A DNA stretch of 64,000 bases from Tenacibaculum adriaticum (GTDB lineage Bacteria; Bacteroidota; Bacteroidia; Flavobacteriales; Flavobacteriaceae): positions 372,001-436,000 of the forward strand of contig NZ_VNIA01000003.1 in assembly GCF_008124875.1 (NCBI RefSeq). The letters run 5' to 3'. A model generated the notes under the pieces. The model saw nothing but the letters and a program-made list of their open reading frames with translations. It did not search any database and was not told where the DNA came from. A program made the translations under genes and the position numbers. Positions 52,753 to 61,754 of the stretch are shown here, in pieces (position 1 is the stretch's first letter; each line of letters opens with the position of its first letter).

Positions 52753-54444
52753 ATGTATCCAAAAAAACAACTAGCACAATTAGTAATTTCTGCCTGTCAA
52801 CAATTCGATGTTGATACGGTTGTAATTTCTCCAGGTTCACGTAATGCGCCTTTAACTGTTGGTTTTTCTAACCATAAAAAAATAAAAACGTTAAGTGTTG
52901 TTGATGAGCGTTGTGCTGCATTTTTTGCAATGGGAATTGCGCAACAAACGCAAAATCCAGTTGCAATTTGTTGTACTTCGGGTTCAGCATTATTAAATTA
53001 CTATCCTGCAATAGCAGAAGCTTTTTATAGTAAAATTCCACTTATTGTCATTTCTGCGGATAGACCAAAACATCTTATAGATATTGGGGATGGACAAACC
53101 ATTCGTCAAGAAAATGTGTTTGAAAATCATATTTTATTTTCAGCCAATTTAGTAGATGGTGAGTTAAATAATAATTCTCGATTAATAGCAGAAGCGATAC
53201 AAACTTCAATTGTTAAAAAAGGGCCGGTACATATTAATGTTCCGTTCAATGAACCTTTGTATGAAACGGTTGATGAAATCGATAGCGTCATTGTGAACAA
53301 AGTAAAGCAATCTTTTAGTGCTTTAAATGTTATTTCGAGCACAGTCGATAAATCTTATACTGATTATCAAAAATTCTCATCAATCTGGAATTCAGCAAAA
53401 CGAAAACTCATTTTAGTTGGAGTTCATTTTCCTTCGGATGAATTACAGCATGTTTTAGATAAAATTGTGGATGATGAATCAGTTTTGATAATGACCGAAA
53501 CAACTTCAAATTTATGTAATGAGAAATTTATCAATTCGATAGATAAGTTGATTACGAAGTTGGATGATGCCAAATTTAAACAACTTCAACCAGAAGTATT
53601 ACTAACTTTAGGCGGAATGGTGGTTTCTAAACGTATTAAACAATTTTTAAGAAAATATCAACCAGAACATCATTGGCACGTTGATGAGAACACAAAATTA
53701 GATACCTATTTTTGTTTATCGCAATTTGTACAAGAAGATCCAACGAAATTTTTATCAGAATTGAATTCACGTGTCACCTCGAGTAGCGTAAAGAGATCAC
53801 AATCTACATATCAAAATTATTGGCTTTCAGAAAAAGGTAGTAGAAATAAACAACATCAACAATTTTTAGAAAATTCACTGTATTCAGATTTAAAAGTTTT
53901 TAATACTATTTTACAATCAATACCAGATAATTCTCAAGTTCAGATTAGTAATAGCTCAATCATTCGTTATGCTCAATTGTTTGACATAAATCCAACTTTA
54001 AAGGTGTTTTGTAATCGTGGTACCAGCGGAATTGACGGAAGCACAAGTACAGCCATTGGAGCGGCATATGCAACCCAAAGTCAATCGCTTTTTATAACAG
54101 GAGATATTAGTTTTTTTTATGATAGTAACGCTTTGTGGAACAATAATATTCCGAAGAGCTTTAGAGTTATTTTAATTAATAATTCAGGTGGAGGGATTTT
54201 TAAAATTATTCCAGGGCCAAAATCAACTAACGCAATCAACTATTTTGAAACTCCACATAGTTTAACAGCTGAACATTTGGCTAAAATGTTTGCGTTTGAA
54301 TATCAATCTGCAAATACATTAGACGAAGTTGAAAACAAACTAATGTCTTTTTATGCGGAATCACATCAGCCAAAAATTTTAGAAATTTTCACTCCGTCCG
54401 ATATAAACGACGTAGTTTTGCAACAATATTTTAAGAGTTTATAA
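52753..54444 (+). CDS. menD: 2-succinyl-5-enolpyruvyl-6-hydroxy-3-cyclohexene-1-carboxylate synthase
   Basis: 563 residues, full length. A ThDP-dependent enzyme that joins isochorismate and 2-oxoglutarate, the first committed step of menaquinone synthesis. It has the MenD start (VISPGSRNAPLTVGF), the VDERCAAFFAMGIA segment, and ThDP-binding GDISFFYDSNALWNN. The stop overlaps the next gene (TAATG). menB lies 1.8 kb downstream, so the menaquinone genes cluster here; menF, menC, menE and menA are not in the window. Confidence 0.95.
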   Translation: MYPKKQLAQLVISACQQFDVDTVVISPGSRNAPLTVGFSNHKKIKTLSVVDERCAAFFAMGIAQQTQNPVAICCTSGSALLNYYPAIAEAFYSKIPLIVISADRPKHLIDIGDGQTIRQENVFENHILFSANLVDGELNNNSRLIAEAIQTSIVKKGPVHINVPFNEPLYETVDEIDSVIVNKVKQSFSALNVISSTVDKSYTDYQKFSSIWNSAKRKLILVGVHFPSDELQHVLDKIVDDESVLIMTETTSNLCNEKFINSIDKLITKLDDAKFKQLQPEVLLTLGGMVVSKRIKQFLRKYQPEHHWHVDENTKLDTYFCLSQFVQEDPTKFLSELNSRVTSSSVKRSQSTYQNYWLSEKGSRNKQHQQFLENSLYSDLKVFNTILQSIPDNSQVQISNSSIIRYAQLFDINPTLKVFCNRGTSGIDGSTSTAIGAAYATQSQSLFITGDISFFYDSNALWNNNIPKSFRVILINNSGGGIFKIIPGPKSTNAINYFETPHSLTAEHLAKMFAFEYQSANTLDEVENKLMSFYAESHQPKILEIFTPSDINDVVLQQYFKSL

Positions 54445-54857
54445 TGGATTTAAAAGAAGGAGATAAGGTAGATTTAGTAATAGGTGTTAAATCGATGCTA
54501 GGCTACTCAGTTTTAATTGATGAAACGTATGAAGGATTGTTATACAATGATGATGTTTTTTCTGATATAGAAGAAGGAATGAAAATGGTTGGTTATATCA
54601 AGAAAATACGTGAAGACGAAAAGATAGATGTGTCTTTGCGTCCGCAAGGTTTTAGAAATGTAATCGATAGTGATACAGAAGTGATTTTAAATAAACTTGA
54701 AGAAAAAGGCTTTTTATTATTAACAGATAAAAGCTCTCCCGAAGCGATTAAATTTCACTTACAAATGAGTAAAAAAGCGTTTAAGAGAGCAATTGGCAGT
54801 TTGTATAAAGACAAAAAAATTATACTAAAAGAAGATAGGATAGAGTTGGTACAATAA
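54444..54857 (+). CDS. S1-domain RNA-binding protein (CvfB-like C-terminal type)
   Basis: 137 residues. An S1-like OB domain (about 1-65: DLVIGVKSMLGYSVLID, EGLLYNDDVF) precedes a winged-helix-like part (about 75-137: VILNKLEEKGFLLLTDKS, FKRAIGSLYKDKKIIL), the layout of the C-terminal half of CvfB/YitL proteins. It probably binds RNA and may affect translation or RNA turnover. The menD stop and its start share a base, so its expression follows menD, which is curious for a menaquinone locus but common in Flavobacteriia. Confidence 0.8.
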   Translation: MDLKEGDKVDLVIGVKSMLGYSVLIDETYEGLLYNDDVFSDIEEGMKMVGYIKKIREDEKIDVSLRPQGFRNVIDSDTEVILNKLEEKGFLLLTDKSSPEAIKFHLQMSKKAFKRAIGSLYKDKKIILKEDRIELVQ

Positions 54858-54858
54858 A

Positions 54859-56112
54859 TTACTCACCATCATCTTCATCTTCAGTATCTTCATCGTCTGG
54901 CTCTAAAGGAGTTTCTTCAGGATTGCTTTGTTCGTTTTCTATCTTAGTTTTTTCGTATGCTTTTTGCACACGTAAAAGATTTTCATAGAAGGCTTCAGCG
55001 TTTGGGTCGGAAGGCTTCATTTTTCCATAAGCTTCTTTGTAGAAAAACAAAGCCTTTTCGTAATCTTTACCAAGCTCATGAAATTTACCAACATAATAAT
55101 CTCCTATATGTGAATTAGGATGTTTGATCATTACAAAATCACCTAAAACACGAAGGTAATCACCATCTTGTCTGTCAATAACAATACCTTCTATGGCAAA
55201 AATGTCTTCTAAACGAACATTCATATTAGTACCAAAAATATATTCAATATCTAGATATTTAGTTTCCACATATTTAATAGCATCCAACGGATCTAAATCT
55301 TTAATTTTTGTTTCAAACTCTTCTTTAGATATTCTTGGGTATAGCTCAAAAACTTGTGTTAAGGCATTTGGTATTGCAGCACTAATTGCTGTTGGTACGT
55401 TTGGAGATTTTTCAAAATTATCAAAGGTTGTATGTAGTTTTTGATTATCTAAGGCTTGTAATCCTTTCTCTAGTAGGGAATAAATTCTTTTTTCCTCTCT
55501 GCTATCTTGTCTGTTATTACTTATATATAAATAAAACTGATTATCAATATCATCTAAACGTTTAAGATTATAGGCGGCAAAAAAGTTAGGAGTATTTTGA
55601 TTAAAAATAGGAGAAATAGCAATATAAGCGTTAAAAATTGGTTTTTCCTCCTTTAAAAAGTGTGTTACAAAATTACCTGCGCTACCTTCACCAGCAATGG
55701 TTAAGAAAGGAGAAGTTTTTAAATTGGTTTCTAAATATGGTAAAACTTCTTTTTTTATGTAGTCATAGAATTTTTTCCCATTCTCAGTTAAATCACCATT
55801 TGCTTCAATTGTAGAAACATCTTTATTCACACTATTGTCAACATCTAATCCAACAATTATTTGCTTAGGAGCTAAATCTGCAGCAGCAAAAACTGTCGAA
55901 TTCCCAACATATAGATCAAACAAATATCCATTATTTAATACAATTGCTAAAGGATACTTTTGAACGGTATCTGTTTCATATCCCTCTGGTAGATGAATTT
56001 TAAGAGTACGTTCTTTATTAAATTCTAATGAATTTATTTTTTTTTCGATGATTGTTTGCGAGTAACTCAACGTGAATATTAAAATGGCAATCAGTGTATG
56101 TATTTTTTTCAT
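54859..56112 (-). CDS. Esterase-fold (BesA/IroE-like) secreted protein, possibly catalytically altered
   Basis: 417 residues with a signal peptide (about 1-19, ending SYSQ). Residues about 20-260 are an esterase-D-type alpha/beta hydrolase fold (RTLKIHLPEGY, then FLTIAGEGSAGNF at about 136-148). In active relatives the elbow reads AGHSxGG; here the aligned position is glycine (G143) with Ser144 one residue later, so the nucleophile may be missing or moved. A helical TPR-like segment (about 330-385) and a very acidic C-terminal tail follow. Substrate unknown. It is convergent with the S1-domain gene with a one-base gap. Confidence 0.75.
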   Translation of the reverse strand: MKKIHTLIAILIFTLSYSQTIIEKKINSLEFNKERTLKIHLPEGYETDTVQKYPLAIVLNNGYLFDLYVGNSTVFAAADLAPKQIIVGLDVDNSVNKDVSTIEANGDLTENGKKFYDYIKKEVLPYLETNLKTSPFLTIAGEGSAGNFVTHFLKEEKPIFNAYIAISPIFNQNTPNFFAAYNLKRLDDIDNQFYLYISNNRQDSREEKRIYSLLEKGLQALDNQKLHTTFDNFEKSPNVPTAISAAIPNALTQVFELYPRISKEEFETKIKDLDPLDAIKYVETKYLDIEYIFGTNMNVRLEDIFAIEGIVIDRQDGDYLRVLGDFVMIKHPNSHIGDYYVGKFHELGKDYEKALFFYKEAYGKMKPSDPNAEAFYENLLRVQKAYEKTKIENEQSNPEETPLEPDDEDTEDEDDGE

Positions 56113-56173
56113 AGGAAAAGGGGAATAAGATTAACTTGTCAAATATAAAAAGATAAAATAAAGTTATTATAGT

Positions 56174-56181
56174 ATTTTTGT
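56174..56181 (+). promoter_or_regulatory. Candidate menB promoter (-7 element)
   Basis: TATTTTTG fits TAnnTTTG 31 bases before the menB ATG. No -33 TTG lies at the usual distance, so the match is partial. Confidence 0.4.
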
Positions 56182-56211
56182 TCTTTTAAATAACGATAAT
56201 TTTTTGAGATT

Positions 56212-57051
56212 ATGATAAAACCAGAGTGGAAAACCGCAAAAGTTTACGAAGATATAACCTATAAGAAATCTAACGGAGTTGCTAGAATCGCTTTTAACCG
56301 ACCAAATGTAAGAAATGCCTTTCGGCCAAAAACCACTAAAGAATTATATGATGCTTTTTACGATGCAGGAGAAGACACTTCTATCGGAGTCGTTTTATTG
56401 TCTGCAGAAGGACCTTCAACAAAAGACGGAATTTGGAGTTTTTGCTCTGGAGGAGATCAAAAAGCTCGTGGTCATCAAGGGTATGTAGGTGAAGATGGTT
56501 ATCACCGTTTAAATATTTTAGAAGTACAACGTTTAATCCGTTTTATGCCAAAAGCAGTTATTTGCGTGGTTCCAGGATGGGCAGTTGGTGGTGGACATAG
56601 TTTACACGTGGTTTGTGATTTAACCTTGGCGAGTAAAGAGCACGCTATTTTTAAACAAACGGATGCGGATGTAACTTCGTTTGATGGGGGTTACGGTTCT
56701 GCGTATTTGGCAAAAATGGTTGGACAAAAGAAGGCACGTGAGATTTTCTTCTTAGGTAGAAATTATTCAGCGCAAGATGCTTATGAAATGGGGATGGTAA
56801 ATGCGGTAATTCCACATGACGAGTTAGAAGATACTGCTTACGAATGGGCGCAAGAGATTTTAGAAAAATCACCAACTTCTATTAAAATGTTGAAGTTTGC
56901 CATGAACTTAACGGATGACGGAATGGTTGGTCAGCAAGTATTTGCAGGAGAAGCAACTCGTTTAGCCTATATGACTGATGAAGCCAAAGAAGGTCGTGAT
57001 GCATTTCTTGAAAAAAGAAAACCAAACTTCCCAAAAAGATGGATTCCGTAG
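56212..57051 (+). CDS. menB: 1,4-dihydroxy-2-naphthoyl-CoA synthase
   Basis: 279 residues, crotonase superfamily. It closes the second ring of the menaquinone head group. MenB-specific motifs are CSGGDQKARG, VVPGWAVGGGHSLHVVCDLT, QTDADVTSFDGGYGSAYLAK and the C-terminal KRKPNFPKRWIP. The aspartate in QTDAD is the bicarbonate-independent carboxylate type seen in many bacteria. It has its own candidate promoter. The esterase-like gene separates it from menD and the S1 gene. Confidence 0.96.
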   Translation: MIKPEWKTAKVYEDITYKKSNGVARIAFNRPNVRNAFRPKTTKELYDAFYDAGEDTSIGVVLLSAEGPSTKDGIWSFCSGGDQKARGHQGYVGEDGYHRLNILEVQRLIRFMPKAVICVVPGWAVGGGHSLHVVCDLTLASKEHAIFKQTDADVTSFDGGYGSAYLAKMVGQKKAREIFFLGRNYSAQDAYEMGMVNAVIPHDELEDTAYEWAQEILEKSPTSIKMLKFAMNLTDDGMVGQQVFAGEATRLAYMTDEAKEGRDAFLEKRKPNFPKRWIP

Positions 57052-57086
57052 TTATTAACTTCAATAAAAATAATTAATAATCAATT

Positions 57087-57160
57087 ATCATTACGAGAAA
57101 GAAATGACCAAGTAATCAGTTTTAAAGAAAAGGATTGCTTCATTTTATTCGCAATGACGT
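57087..57160. repeat. Dispersed palindromic repeat (TCATTgCGA...CGCAATGACG type), degenerate
   Basis: ATCATTACGAGAAAGAAATGAC...AGTAATCAGTTTTA and GGATTGCTTCATTTTATTCGCAATGACG are imperfect complements, forming a long hairpin between menB and the FAH gene. Its relatives occur at 59877-59961. Confidence 0.65.
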
Positions 57161-57174
57161 TTTAATTAAGTGAA

Positions 57175-57783
57175 ATGAAAATAATCTGCATAGGTCGTAA
57201 TTACGCCAAACATATAGAGGAATTAGCAAACGAAAAACCAGATAATCCGGTAGTATTCTTAAAACCAGATTCGGCAATTCTTCCGAAGAAAATGCCATTT
57301 TTTATTCCTCCATTTTCAAATGATGTGCATTATGAGGTAGAAGTGTTAGTGAAAATAAATAAAGTAGGGAAACACATTTCTCCAAAGTTTGCACATAAAT
57401 ATTACGACACTATTGGTTTAGGTATCGATTTTACGGCACGTGATGTACAAGCGAAATGCAAAGAAAAAGGATTACCGTGGGAAAAAGCCAAAGCCTTTGA
57501 TGGAAGTGCAGTTGTAGGAGAGTTTTATTCGAAAGAAGATTTTAATTTAGACAATTTGTCATTTCAATTATTAAAGAATGATGAGGTTGTACAAGATGGA
57601 AATACCAATTCTATGCTTTGGAAGATCGATGAACTTATTAGTTATGTTTCACAATATTTCACCTTAAAAAAAGGAGATATTATTTTTACAGGTACACCAG
57701 CAGGTGTTGGAAAAGTAGAGGAGAATGATATTTTAACAGGGACTATTGAAGGGAAACAAGCGTTTCAAATTAAAGTTAAATAA
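57175..57783 (+). CDS. Fumarylacetoacetate hydrolase-family enzyme
   Basis: 202 residues, the short FAH type. It has MKIICIGRNYAKHIEELAN, the metal-binding VHYEVEVLVKI (E-x-E), and GIDFTARDVQ and FTGTPAGVGKV. Such enzymes are acylpyruvases, oxaloacetate decarboxylases or hydrolases of C-C bonds, with Mg2+ bound by two glutamates and an aspartate. The exact substrate cannot be stated. The stop and the start of cinA share a base (TAATG), so the two genes are coupled. Confidence 0.88.
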   Translation: MKIICIGRNYAKHIEELANEKPDNPVVFLKPDSAILPKKMPFFIPPFSNDVHYEVEVLVKINKVGKHISPKFAHKYYDTIGLGIDFTARDVQAKCKEKGLPWEKAKAFDGSAVVGEFYSKEDFNLDNLSFQLLKNDEVVQDGNTNSMLWKIDELISYVSQYFTLKKGDIIFTGTPAGVGKVEENDILTGTIEGKQAFQIKVK

Positions 57784-59024
57784 TGAACGCAGAAATTATA
57801 ACGATTGGCGATGAAATTCTGATCGGTCAAATTGTAGACACAAATTCACAATGGATCGCTCAAGAACTGAATAAAATAGGGGTTTCCATACATCAAATTT
57901 CATCCATTCAAGATGATAAACAACATATATTAGAAGCGTTAAAAGAAGCCGAAAATAGAGCAGACATTGTTATTGTTACGGGAGGATTAGGTCCAACCAA
58001 AGACGATATCACCAAAAAAACGATTGCAGAATATTTTAACGATGAAAGAGTAGTTGAGTATCCTGAAGTAATTGATAATATTAAAGGACTGTTCGAAAAA
58101 ATAAATCACCCTTTTAACGAAGCTCAAAGATATCAAGCACAATTACCGTCAAAAGCTACATTGTTAATGAATAAACTTGGTACGGCACCAGGTATGTGGT
58201 TTTTTGAAAACGAAACTGTTTTTGTTTCACTTCCGGGAGTTCCTTACGAGATGAAAGGATTGATGAAATATGAGGTTTTACCAAGAATTCAAAAACAATT
58301 TCAACTGCCTTATATTATCCATAAGACTATTTTAACATATGGACAAGGAGAAAGCTTAATCGCTGAAAGAATTGAAGATTTAGAAAACAATTTACCAGAC
58401 TTTATAAGGTTAGCATATTTACCTTCATTTGGGAGTGTGCGTTTACGATTATCAGCAAAAGGAACAAACAAAGAAGTTTTAGAAAAAGCGTTGTCAGAAA
58501 CAATTTCTGTATTAAAAACGTTAATTAGCGATGTAATTACAGGTTTTGATGAAGGGGAAACTTTAGAAAAGCAAATAGGTAATTTGCTTTTAGAAAAGCA
58601 AAAAACAATTTGTACAGCAGAAAGTTTAACAGGAGGTAAAATAGCTTCAACGATTGTTTCAGTTCCAGGTGCCTCAAACTATTTTAAAGGAAGTTTTGTA
58701 ACCTATACTGCAGAGATAAAGCAAGAGCTTTTAGGGGTTTCTCCTGAAATTATAAAAAAATATACTGTTGTTAGTAAAGAAGTGGCAGGAGCAATGGCTT
58801 TATCTGCTAGAAAAAAAATGCATACCGATTACGCAATTGCTGTTACAGGAAATGCAGGCCCAACAACAGATCATAACAATAAAGATGTTGGATTGGTTTT
58901 TATTGCTGTGGCCTCAGAAAAAGGAGTAGAGGTACATGAGTTTAATTTCGGTCAACCAAGAGAAAAAGTGATAAATAGAACTGTAAACAAAGCTTTAGAG
59001 TTGATTAAAAGCCAACTTGTTTAA
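57783..59024 (+). CDS. cinA: CinA-family nicotinamide-nucleotide amidohydrolase / pyrophosphatase
   Basis: 413 residues with both CinA domains. The N-terminal MoaB-like (COG1058) domain has ITIGDEILIGQIVDTNSQWI and VTGGLGPTKDDITKK, and the C-terminal PncC-type domain has CTAESLTGGKIASTIVSVPGAS and AVTGNAGP. It recycles pyridine nucleotides (nicotinamide mononucleotide deamidation, ADP-ribose hydrolysis). The older name, competence/damage-inducible, does not describe its chemistry. It precedes the rpmB-rpmG-ftsY block, an order conserved in Flavobacteriia. Confidence 0.95.
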   Translation: MNAEIITIGDEILIGQIVDTNSQWIAQELNKIGVSIHQISSIQDDKQHILEALKEAENRADIVIVTGGLGPTKDDITKKTIAEYFNDERVVEYPEVIDNIKGLFEKINHPFNEAQRYQAQLPSKATLLMNKLGTAPGMWFFENETVFVSLPGVPYEMKGLMKYEVLPRIQKQFQLPYIIHKTILTYGQGESLIAERIEDLENNLPDFIRLAYLPSFGSVRLRLSAKGTNKEVLEKALSETISVLKTLISDVITGFDEGETLEKQIGNLLLEKQKTICTAESLTGGKIASTIVSVPGASNYFKGSFVTYTAEIKQELLGVSPEIIKKYTVVSKEVAGAMALSARKKMHTDYAIAVTGNAGPTTDHNNKDVGLVFIAVASEKGVEVHEFNFGQPREKVINRTVNKALELIKSQLV

Positions 59025-59077
59025 TTGTAAAAAGTAACAATAAAAATAATTTCAAAAAAATAATACAAATTGTTTTG

Positions 59078-59105
59078 TTGAATGTCTAAAAAATTCATAA
59101 ATTTG
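59078..59105 (+). promoter_or_regulatory. Promoter of the rpmB-rpmG operon
   Basis: TTG (59078-59080), 17 bases, then TAAATTTG (59098-59105): an exact fit to the flavobacterial TTG-N17-TAnnTTTG sigma-factor promoter. Transcription would start about 30 bases before rpmB. Confidence 0.8.
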
Positions 59106-59143
59106 CACCTCGTTTAGAAATAACACTAAAAACTGTCAACAAG

Positions 59144-59383
59144 ATGTCTAGAGTTTGTGAATTAACAGGAAAGAAAGCGATGGTTGGTAACAATGTATCA
59201 CACGCTTTAAATAGAACAAAGAGAAAATTTAACGCTAATTTAATGACAAAGCGTTTCTATATTCCAGAAGAGGATAAGTGGGTAACATTAAAAGTATCAG
59301 CTTCTGCATTAAAAAACATTAATAAGAAAGGAATTTCTGCAGTTATTAAAGAAGCTAGAGAGAAAGGTTTCTTAACGAAATAA
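59144..59383 (+). CDS. rpmB: 50S ribosomal protein L28
   Basis: 79 residues. It begins [21 protein letters not shown], the L28 signature, and has [11 protein letters not shown] and the basic tail IKEARE. It is a small structural protein of the large ribosomal subunit. First gene of the L28-L33-DUF4295 operon, 27 bases ahead of rpmG, driven by the clear promoter listed above. Confidence 0.97.
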   Translation: MSRVCELTGKKAMVGNNVSHALNRTKRKFNANLMTKRFYIPEEDKWVTLKVSASALKNINKKGISAVIKEAREKGFLTK

Positions 59384-59410
59384 TTCCTTACTAGATAAAA
59401 TTTTAGAGAG

Positions 59411-59593
59411 ATGGCAAAAAAAGGAAACAGAGTTCAGGTAATATTAGAATGTACTGAACACAAAGCATCTGGTCAACCAGGTACTTCTCGTTATATTACA
59501 ACAAAAAACAAAAAGAACACTCCGGATAGAATGGAAATAAAGAAATTTAATCCAATCTTGAAGAAAGTGACAGTTCATAAAGAGATAAAATAA
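59411..59593 (+). CDS. rpmG: 50S ribosomal protein L33
   Basis: 60 residues with [21 protein letters not shown] and [19 protein letters not shown]. It is the zinc-independent form: only one cysteine is present (LECTEH) and no CxxC pairs. Second gene of the operon, seven bases before the DUF4295 gene. Confidence 0.97.
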   Translation: MAKKGNRVQVILECTEHKASGQPGTSRYITTKNKKNTPDRMEIKKFNPILKKVTVHKEIK

Positions 59594-59600
59594 TTAGGTC

Positions 59601-59753
59601 ATGGCAAAGAAATCAGTAGCATCATTACAAACAGGTTCGAAAAGATTAACCAAGGCTATCAAAATGGTAAAGTCTCCTAAATCAGGAGCTTATACATTCG
59701 TGGAAGCCATCATGGACCCAACACAAGTGAATGACTTTTTAGCAAAAAAGTAA
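59601..59753 (+). CDS. DUF4295 small basic protein
   Basis: 50 residues, starting MAKKSVASLQTGSKRLTKA and ending DPTQVNDFLAKK. Lys-rich and conserved only in Bacteroidetes immediately after rpmG, so a ribosome-linked role is likely but unproven. It ends the operon and is followed by a strong terminator. Confidence 0.95.
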   Translation: MAKKSVASLQTGSKRLTKAIKMVKSPKSGAYTFVEAIMDPTQVNDFLAKK

Positions 59754-59773
59754 TTCTTGTATACAGTTTAAAG

Positions 59774-59806
59774 AAAAGCTACTTTCGTTAGAAAGTAGCT
59801 TTTTTT
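59774..59806 (+). terminator. Terminator of the rpmB-rpmG-DUF4295 operon
   Basis: Stem AAAAGCTACTTTC / GAAAGTAGCTTTT with loop GTTA, then more T's, 20 bases after the DUF4295 stop. Confidence 0.9.
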
Positions 59807-59830
59807 ATGTATTAAAAAACTGTATTTTTG

Positions 59831-60006
59831 GACGTTACCCTTCGGGTCGGGCTTTACGCTATATTTTTTTAAAACTTGTCATTGCGAAACAAATAATCAA
59901 TATGTTGTGGCAATCTCATATAAAATAAAAATAGAGATTACTTCATTTCACTCGTAATGATGTTTTTTTATAAGTTTAAAAAGGATGTCGCTACAATCCC
60001 TAACGC
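59831..60006. repeat. Nested dispersed repeats between DUF4295 and ftsY
   Basis: Outer element: GACGTTACCC-TTC-GGGTCGGGCTTTACGCTATAT on the left (59831-59864) and AAAGGATGTCGCTACAATCCCTAACGC on the right (to 60006), with CGTTA/TAACG at the tips. Inside it (59877-59961) sits a TTGTCATTGCGA...AATCTCA / GAGATTACTTC...TCGTAATGA hairpin of the same family as 57087-57160. It looks as if one repeat entered another. The 341-bp gap holds nothing else apart from the ftsY leader. Confidence 0.7.
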
Positions 60007-60094
60007 GAAATGTAATCGTTAAATGACAATTTGGCTACAATATAAAGTGTGGTACAATTTTTAACGTAAACCAAACCGATTATAACATTTACAC

Positions 60095-61048
60095 ATGAGT
60101 TTTTTTAAAAATATATTCTCTAAAGAGAAAAAAGAAACCTTAGACAAAGGTTTAGAAAAAACAAAAACGACTTTTTTAAATAAATTATCAAAAGCAGTTG
60201 CAGGTAAAGCAAAAGTAGATGATGATGTTTTAGATAATTTAGAAGAAGTTTTAGTTTCTTCGGATGTGGGTGTAGATACTACCTTAAAAATTATTGATAG
60301 AATTGAAGAAAGAGTTGCTCGCGATAAGTATTTAGGAACAGAAGAATTAAATCAAATTCTTAGAGAAGAAATTGCCGCATTACTTTCAGAAACCAATTCA
60401 GGAGATGAAACAGAGTTTACGATTCCAGAAAACAAAAAACCCTACGTATTAATGGTAGTTGGAGTAAACGGAGTTGGTAAAACAACTACGATAGGTAAAT
60501 TAGCAAGTCAATTCAAAAAGAAAGGTTTAAAAGTTGTTTTAGGAGCAGCAGATACATTTAGGGCTGCAGCAATAGATCAGTTACAAGTTTGGGCAGATAG
60601 AGTAGAGGTGCCAATTGTAAGACAAGAAATGGGATCAGATCCTGCTTCTGTAGCGTATGATACGCTTAAATCTGGCGTAAATCAAAATGCAGATGTTATT
60701 ATCATCGACACTGCGGGGCGTTTACATAACAAGGTTAATTTAATGAATGAGTTAACCAAGATTAAACGTGTAATGCAAAAAGTAGTGGGAGATGCGCCGC
60801 ATGATGTATTGTTGGTGTTAGATGGTTCTACAGGTCAAAATGCCTTTGAGCAAGCTAAACAATTTACCAAAGCAACCGAAGTAACTTCGTTAGCAGTAAC
60901 TAAGTTAGACGGAACTGCCAAAGGTGGTGTAGTTATTGGTATTTCTGATCAATTTCAAATACCCGTAAAATATATTGGAGTAGGAGAAGGAATAGACGAC
61001 TTACAGGTGTTTAACAAATACGAGTTTGTAGATTCATTTTTTAAGTAA
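60095..61048 (+). CDS. ftsY: Signal recognition particle receptor FtsY
   Basis: 317 residues. The NG GTPase is complete: P-loop GVNGVGKTTTIGKLA, DTFRAAAIDQL, DTAGR and the guanine-specificity TKLDGTAKGG. The acidic A domain is short and charged (about 1-25), as in most Bacteroidetes. It docks the SRP-ribosome complex at the membrane for co-translational insertion. It lies between the ribosomal-protein operon and rimO, an arrangement shared by related genomes. Confidence 0.97.
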   Translation: MSFFKNIFSKEKKETLDKGLEKTKTTFLNKLSKAVAGKAKVDDDVLDNLEEVLVSSDVGVDTTLKIIDRIEERVARDKYLGTEELNQILREEIAALLSETNSGDETEFTIPENKKPYVLMVVGVNGVGKTTTIGKLASQFKKKGLKVVLGAADTFRAAAIDQLQVWADRVEVPIVRQEMGSDPASVAYDTLKSGVNQNADVIIIDTAGRLHNKVNLMNELTKIKRVMQKVVGDAPHDVLLVLDGSTGQNAFEQAKQFTKATEVTSLAVTKLDGTAKGGVVIGISDQFQIPVKYIGVGEGIDDLQVFNKYEFVDSFFK

Positions 61049-61054
61049 AAAACT

Positions 61055-61084
61055 ATGTCATTCCCGTGAATGCAGGAATCTGAG
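61055..61084. repeat. Degraded REP-like palindrome
   Basis: TGTCATTCCCGTGAATGCAGGAATCTGA just after ftsY is a mutated relative of the intact copy at 52713-52740 (same flanks, hairpin arms partly lost). Confidence 0.6.
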
Positions 61085-61091
61085 AATAAAT

Positions 61092-61121
61092 AAAAAGACT
61101 CCCAATTTTGGGAGTTTTTTT
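61092..61121 (+). terminator. ftsY terminator
   Basis: Stem ACTCCCAA / TTGGGAGT (61098-61115) with a preceding A-run and a following T-run, 49 bases after the ftsY stop. Confidence 0.85.
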
Positions 61122-61203
61122 ATGTTTTATTTTGAAAATGTTTCGCTATCGTGTTTGTTTAAGTACTAAACCGCAATTATTTTTATACGGTGTTGTACTT
61201 TCG

Positions 61204-61662
61204 TTATTTTTTCATTAATCCAATCCATTTTTTAATTCCGATTGTCGCTGGAAATTCAGTTTCCATTGGTGATATTTTTTCTCCAAGATGATTCTCAATA
61301 TTTAAAATCAAACTATTCAATTCAATTTTTTCATTCAAATGCTTTTCGTAAATATTATACCCAAAGTCGGTTTTTAATTTTTCAAAATGTTTTTCTTCCA
61401 TTTGAAATAACTTTTTAAAATCCAAAACCTCTTTTAGTTTTCTGACATGAATATTTATATATTCTATCATATTATCACTATCAGTTAAACTTAAAGTTTC
61501 TCCGCAATCACATTTGATAAATCCAACTTGACCATATCGTGAACCATTATGTTCGTAAATTTTAGTCAAATAATTTCTACAAGAAGGACAGAATAAAGGA
61601 AATTTAGTAACATTCAATTGAATTCCATATTCATTTCCTCGTACTATTAATTCAAATTCCAT
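61204..61662 (-). CDS. Hypothetical protein with a zinc-ribbon-like cysteine set
   Basis: 152 residues, no signal peptide. Residues about 25-58 contain two cysteine pairs, FCPSC and KCDC, spaced like a zinc ribbon. The C-terminal part (about 65-152) is charged and probably helical (KLKEVLDFKKLFQMEEKHFEKL). No family was recognised. It is convergent with ftsY and codirectional with the serine hydrolase gene, which ends 132 bases upstream of it. Confidence 0.6.
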   Translation of the reverse strand: MEFELIVRGNEYGIQLNVTKFPLFCPSCRNYLTKIYEHNGSRYGQVGFIKCDCGETLSLTDSDNMIEYINIHVRKLKEVLDFKKLFQMEEKHFEKLKTDFGYNIYEKHLNEKIELNSLILNIENHLGEKISPMETEFPATIGIKKWIGLMKK

Positions 61663-61754
61663 TTTTCTAAATTATTTCCATTTTGACTGCGTCTCGATTA
61701 ATGAAGCACAACGAATTAAGATATCCATCATTTCATGATAGATATCATCCACTA

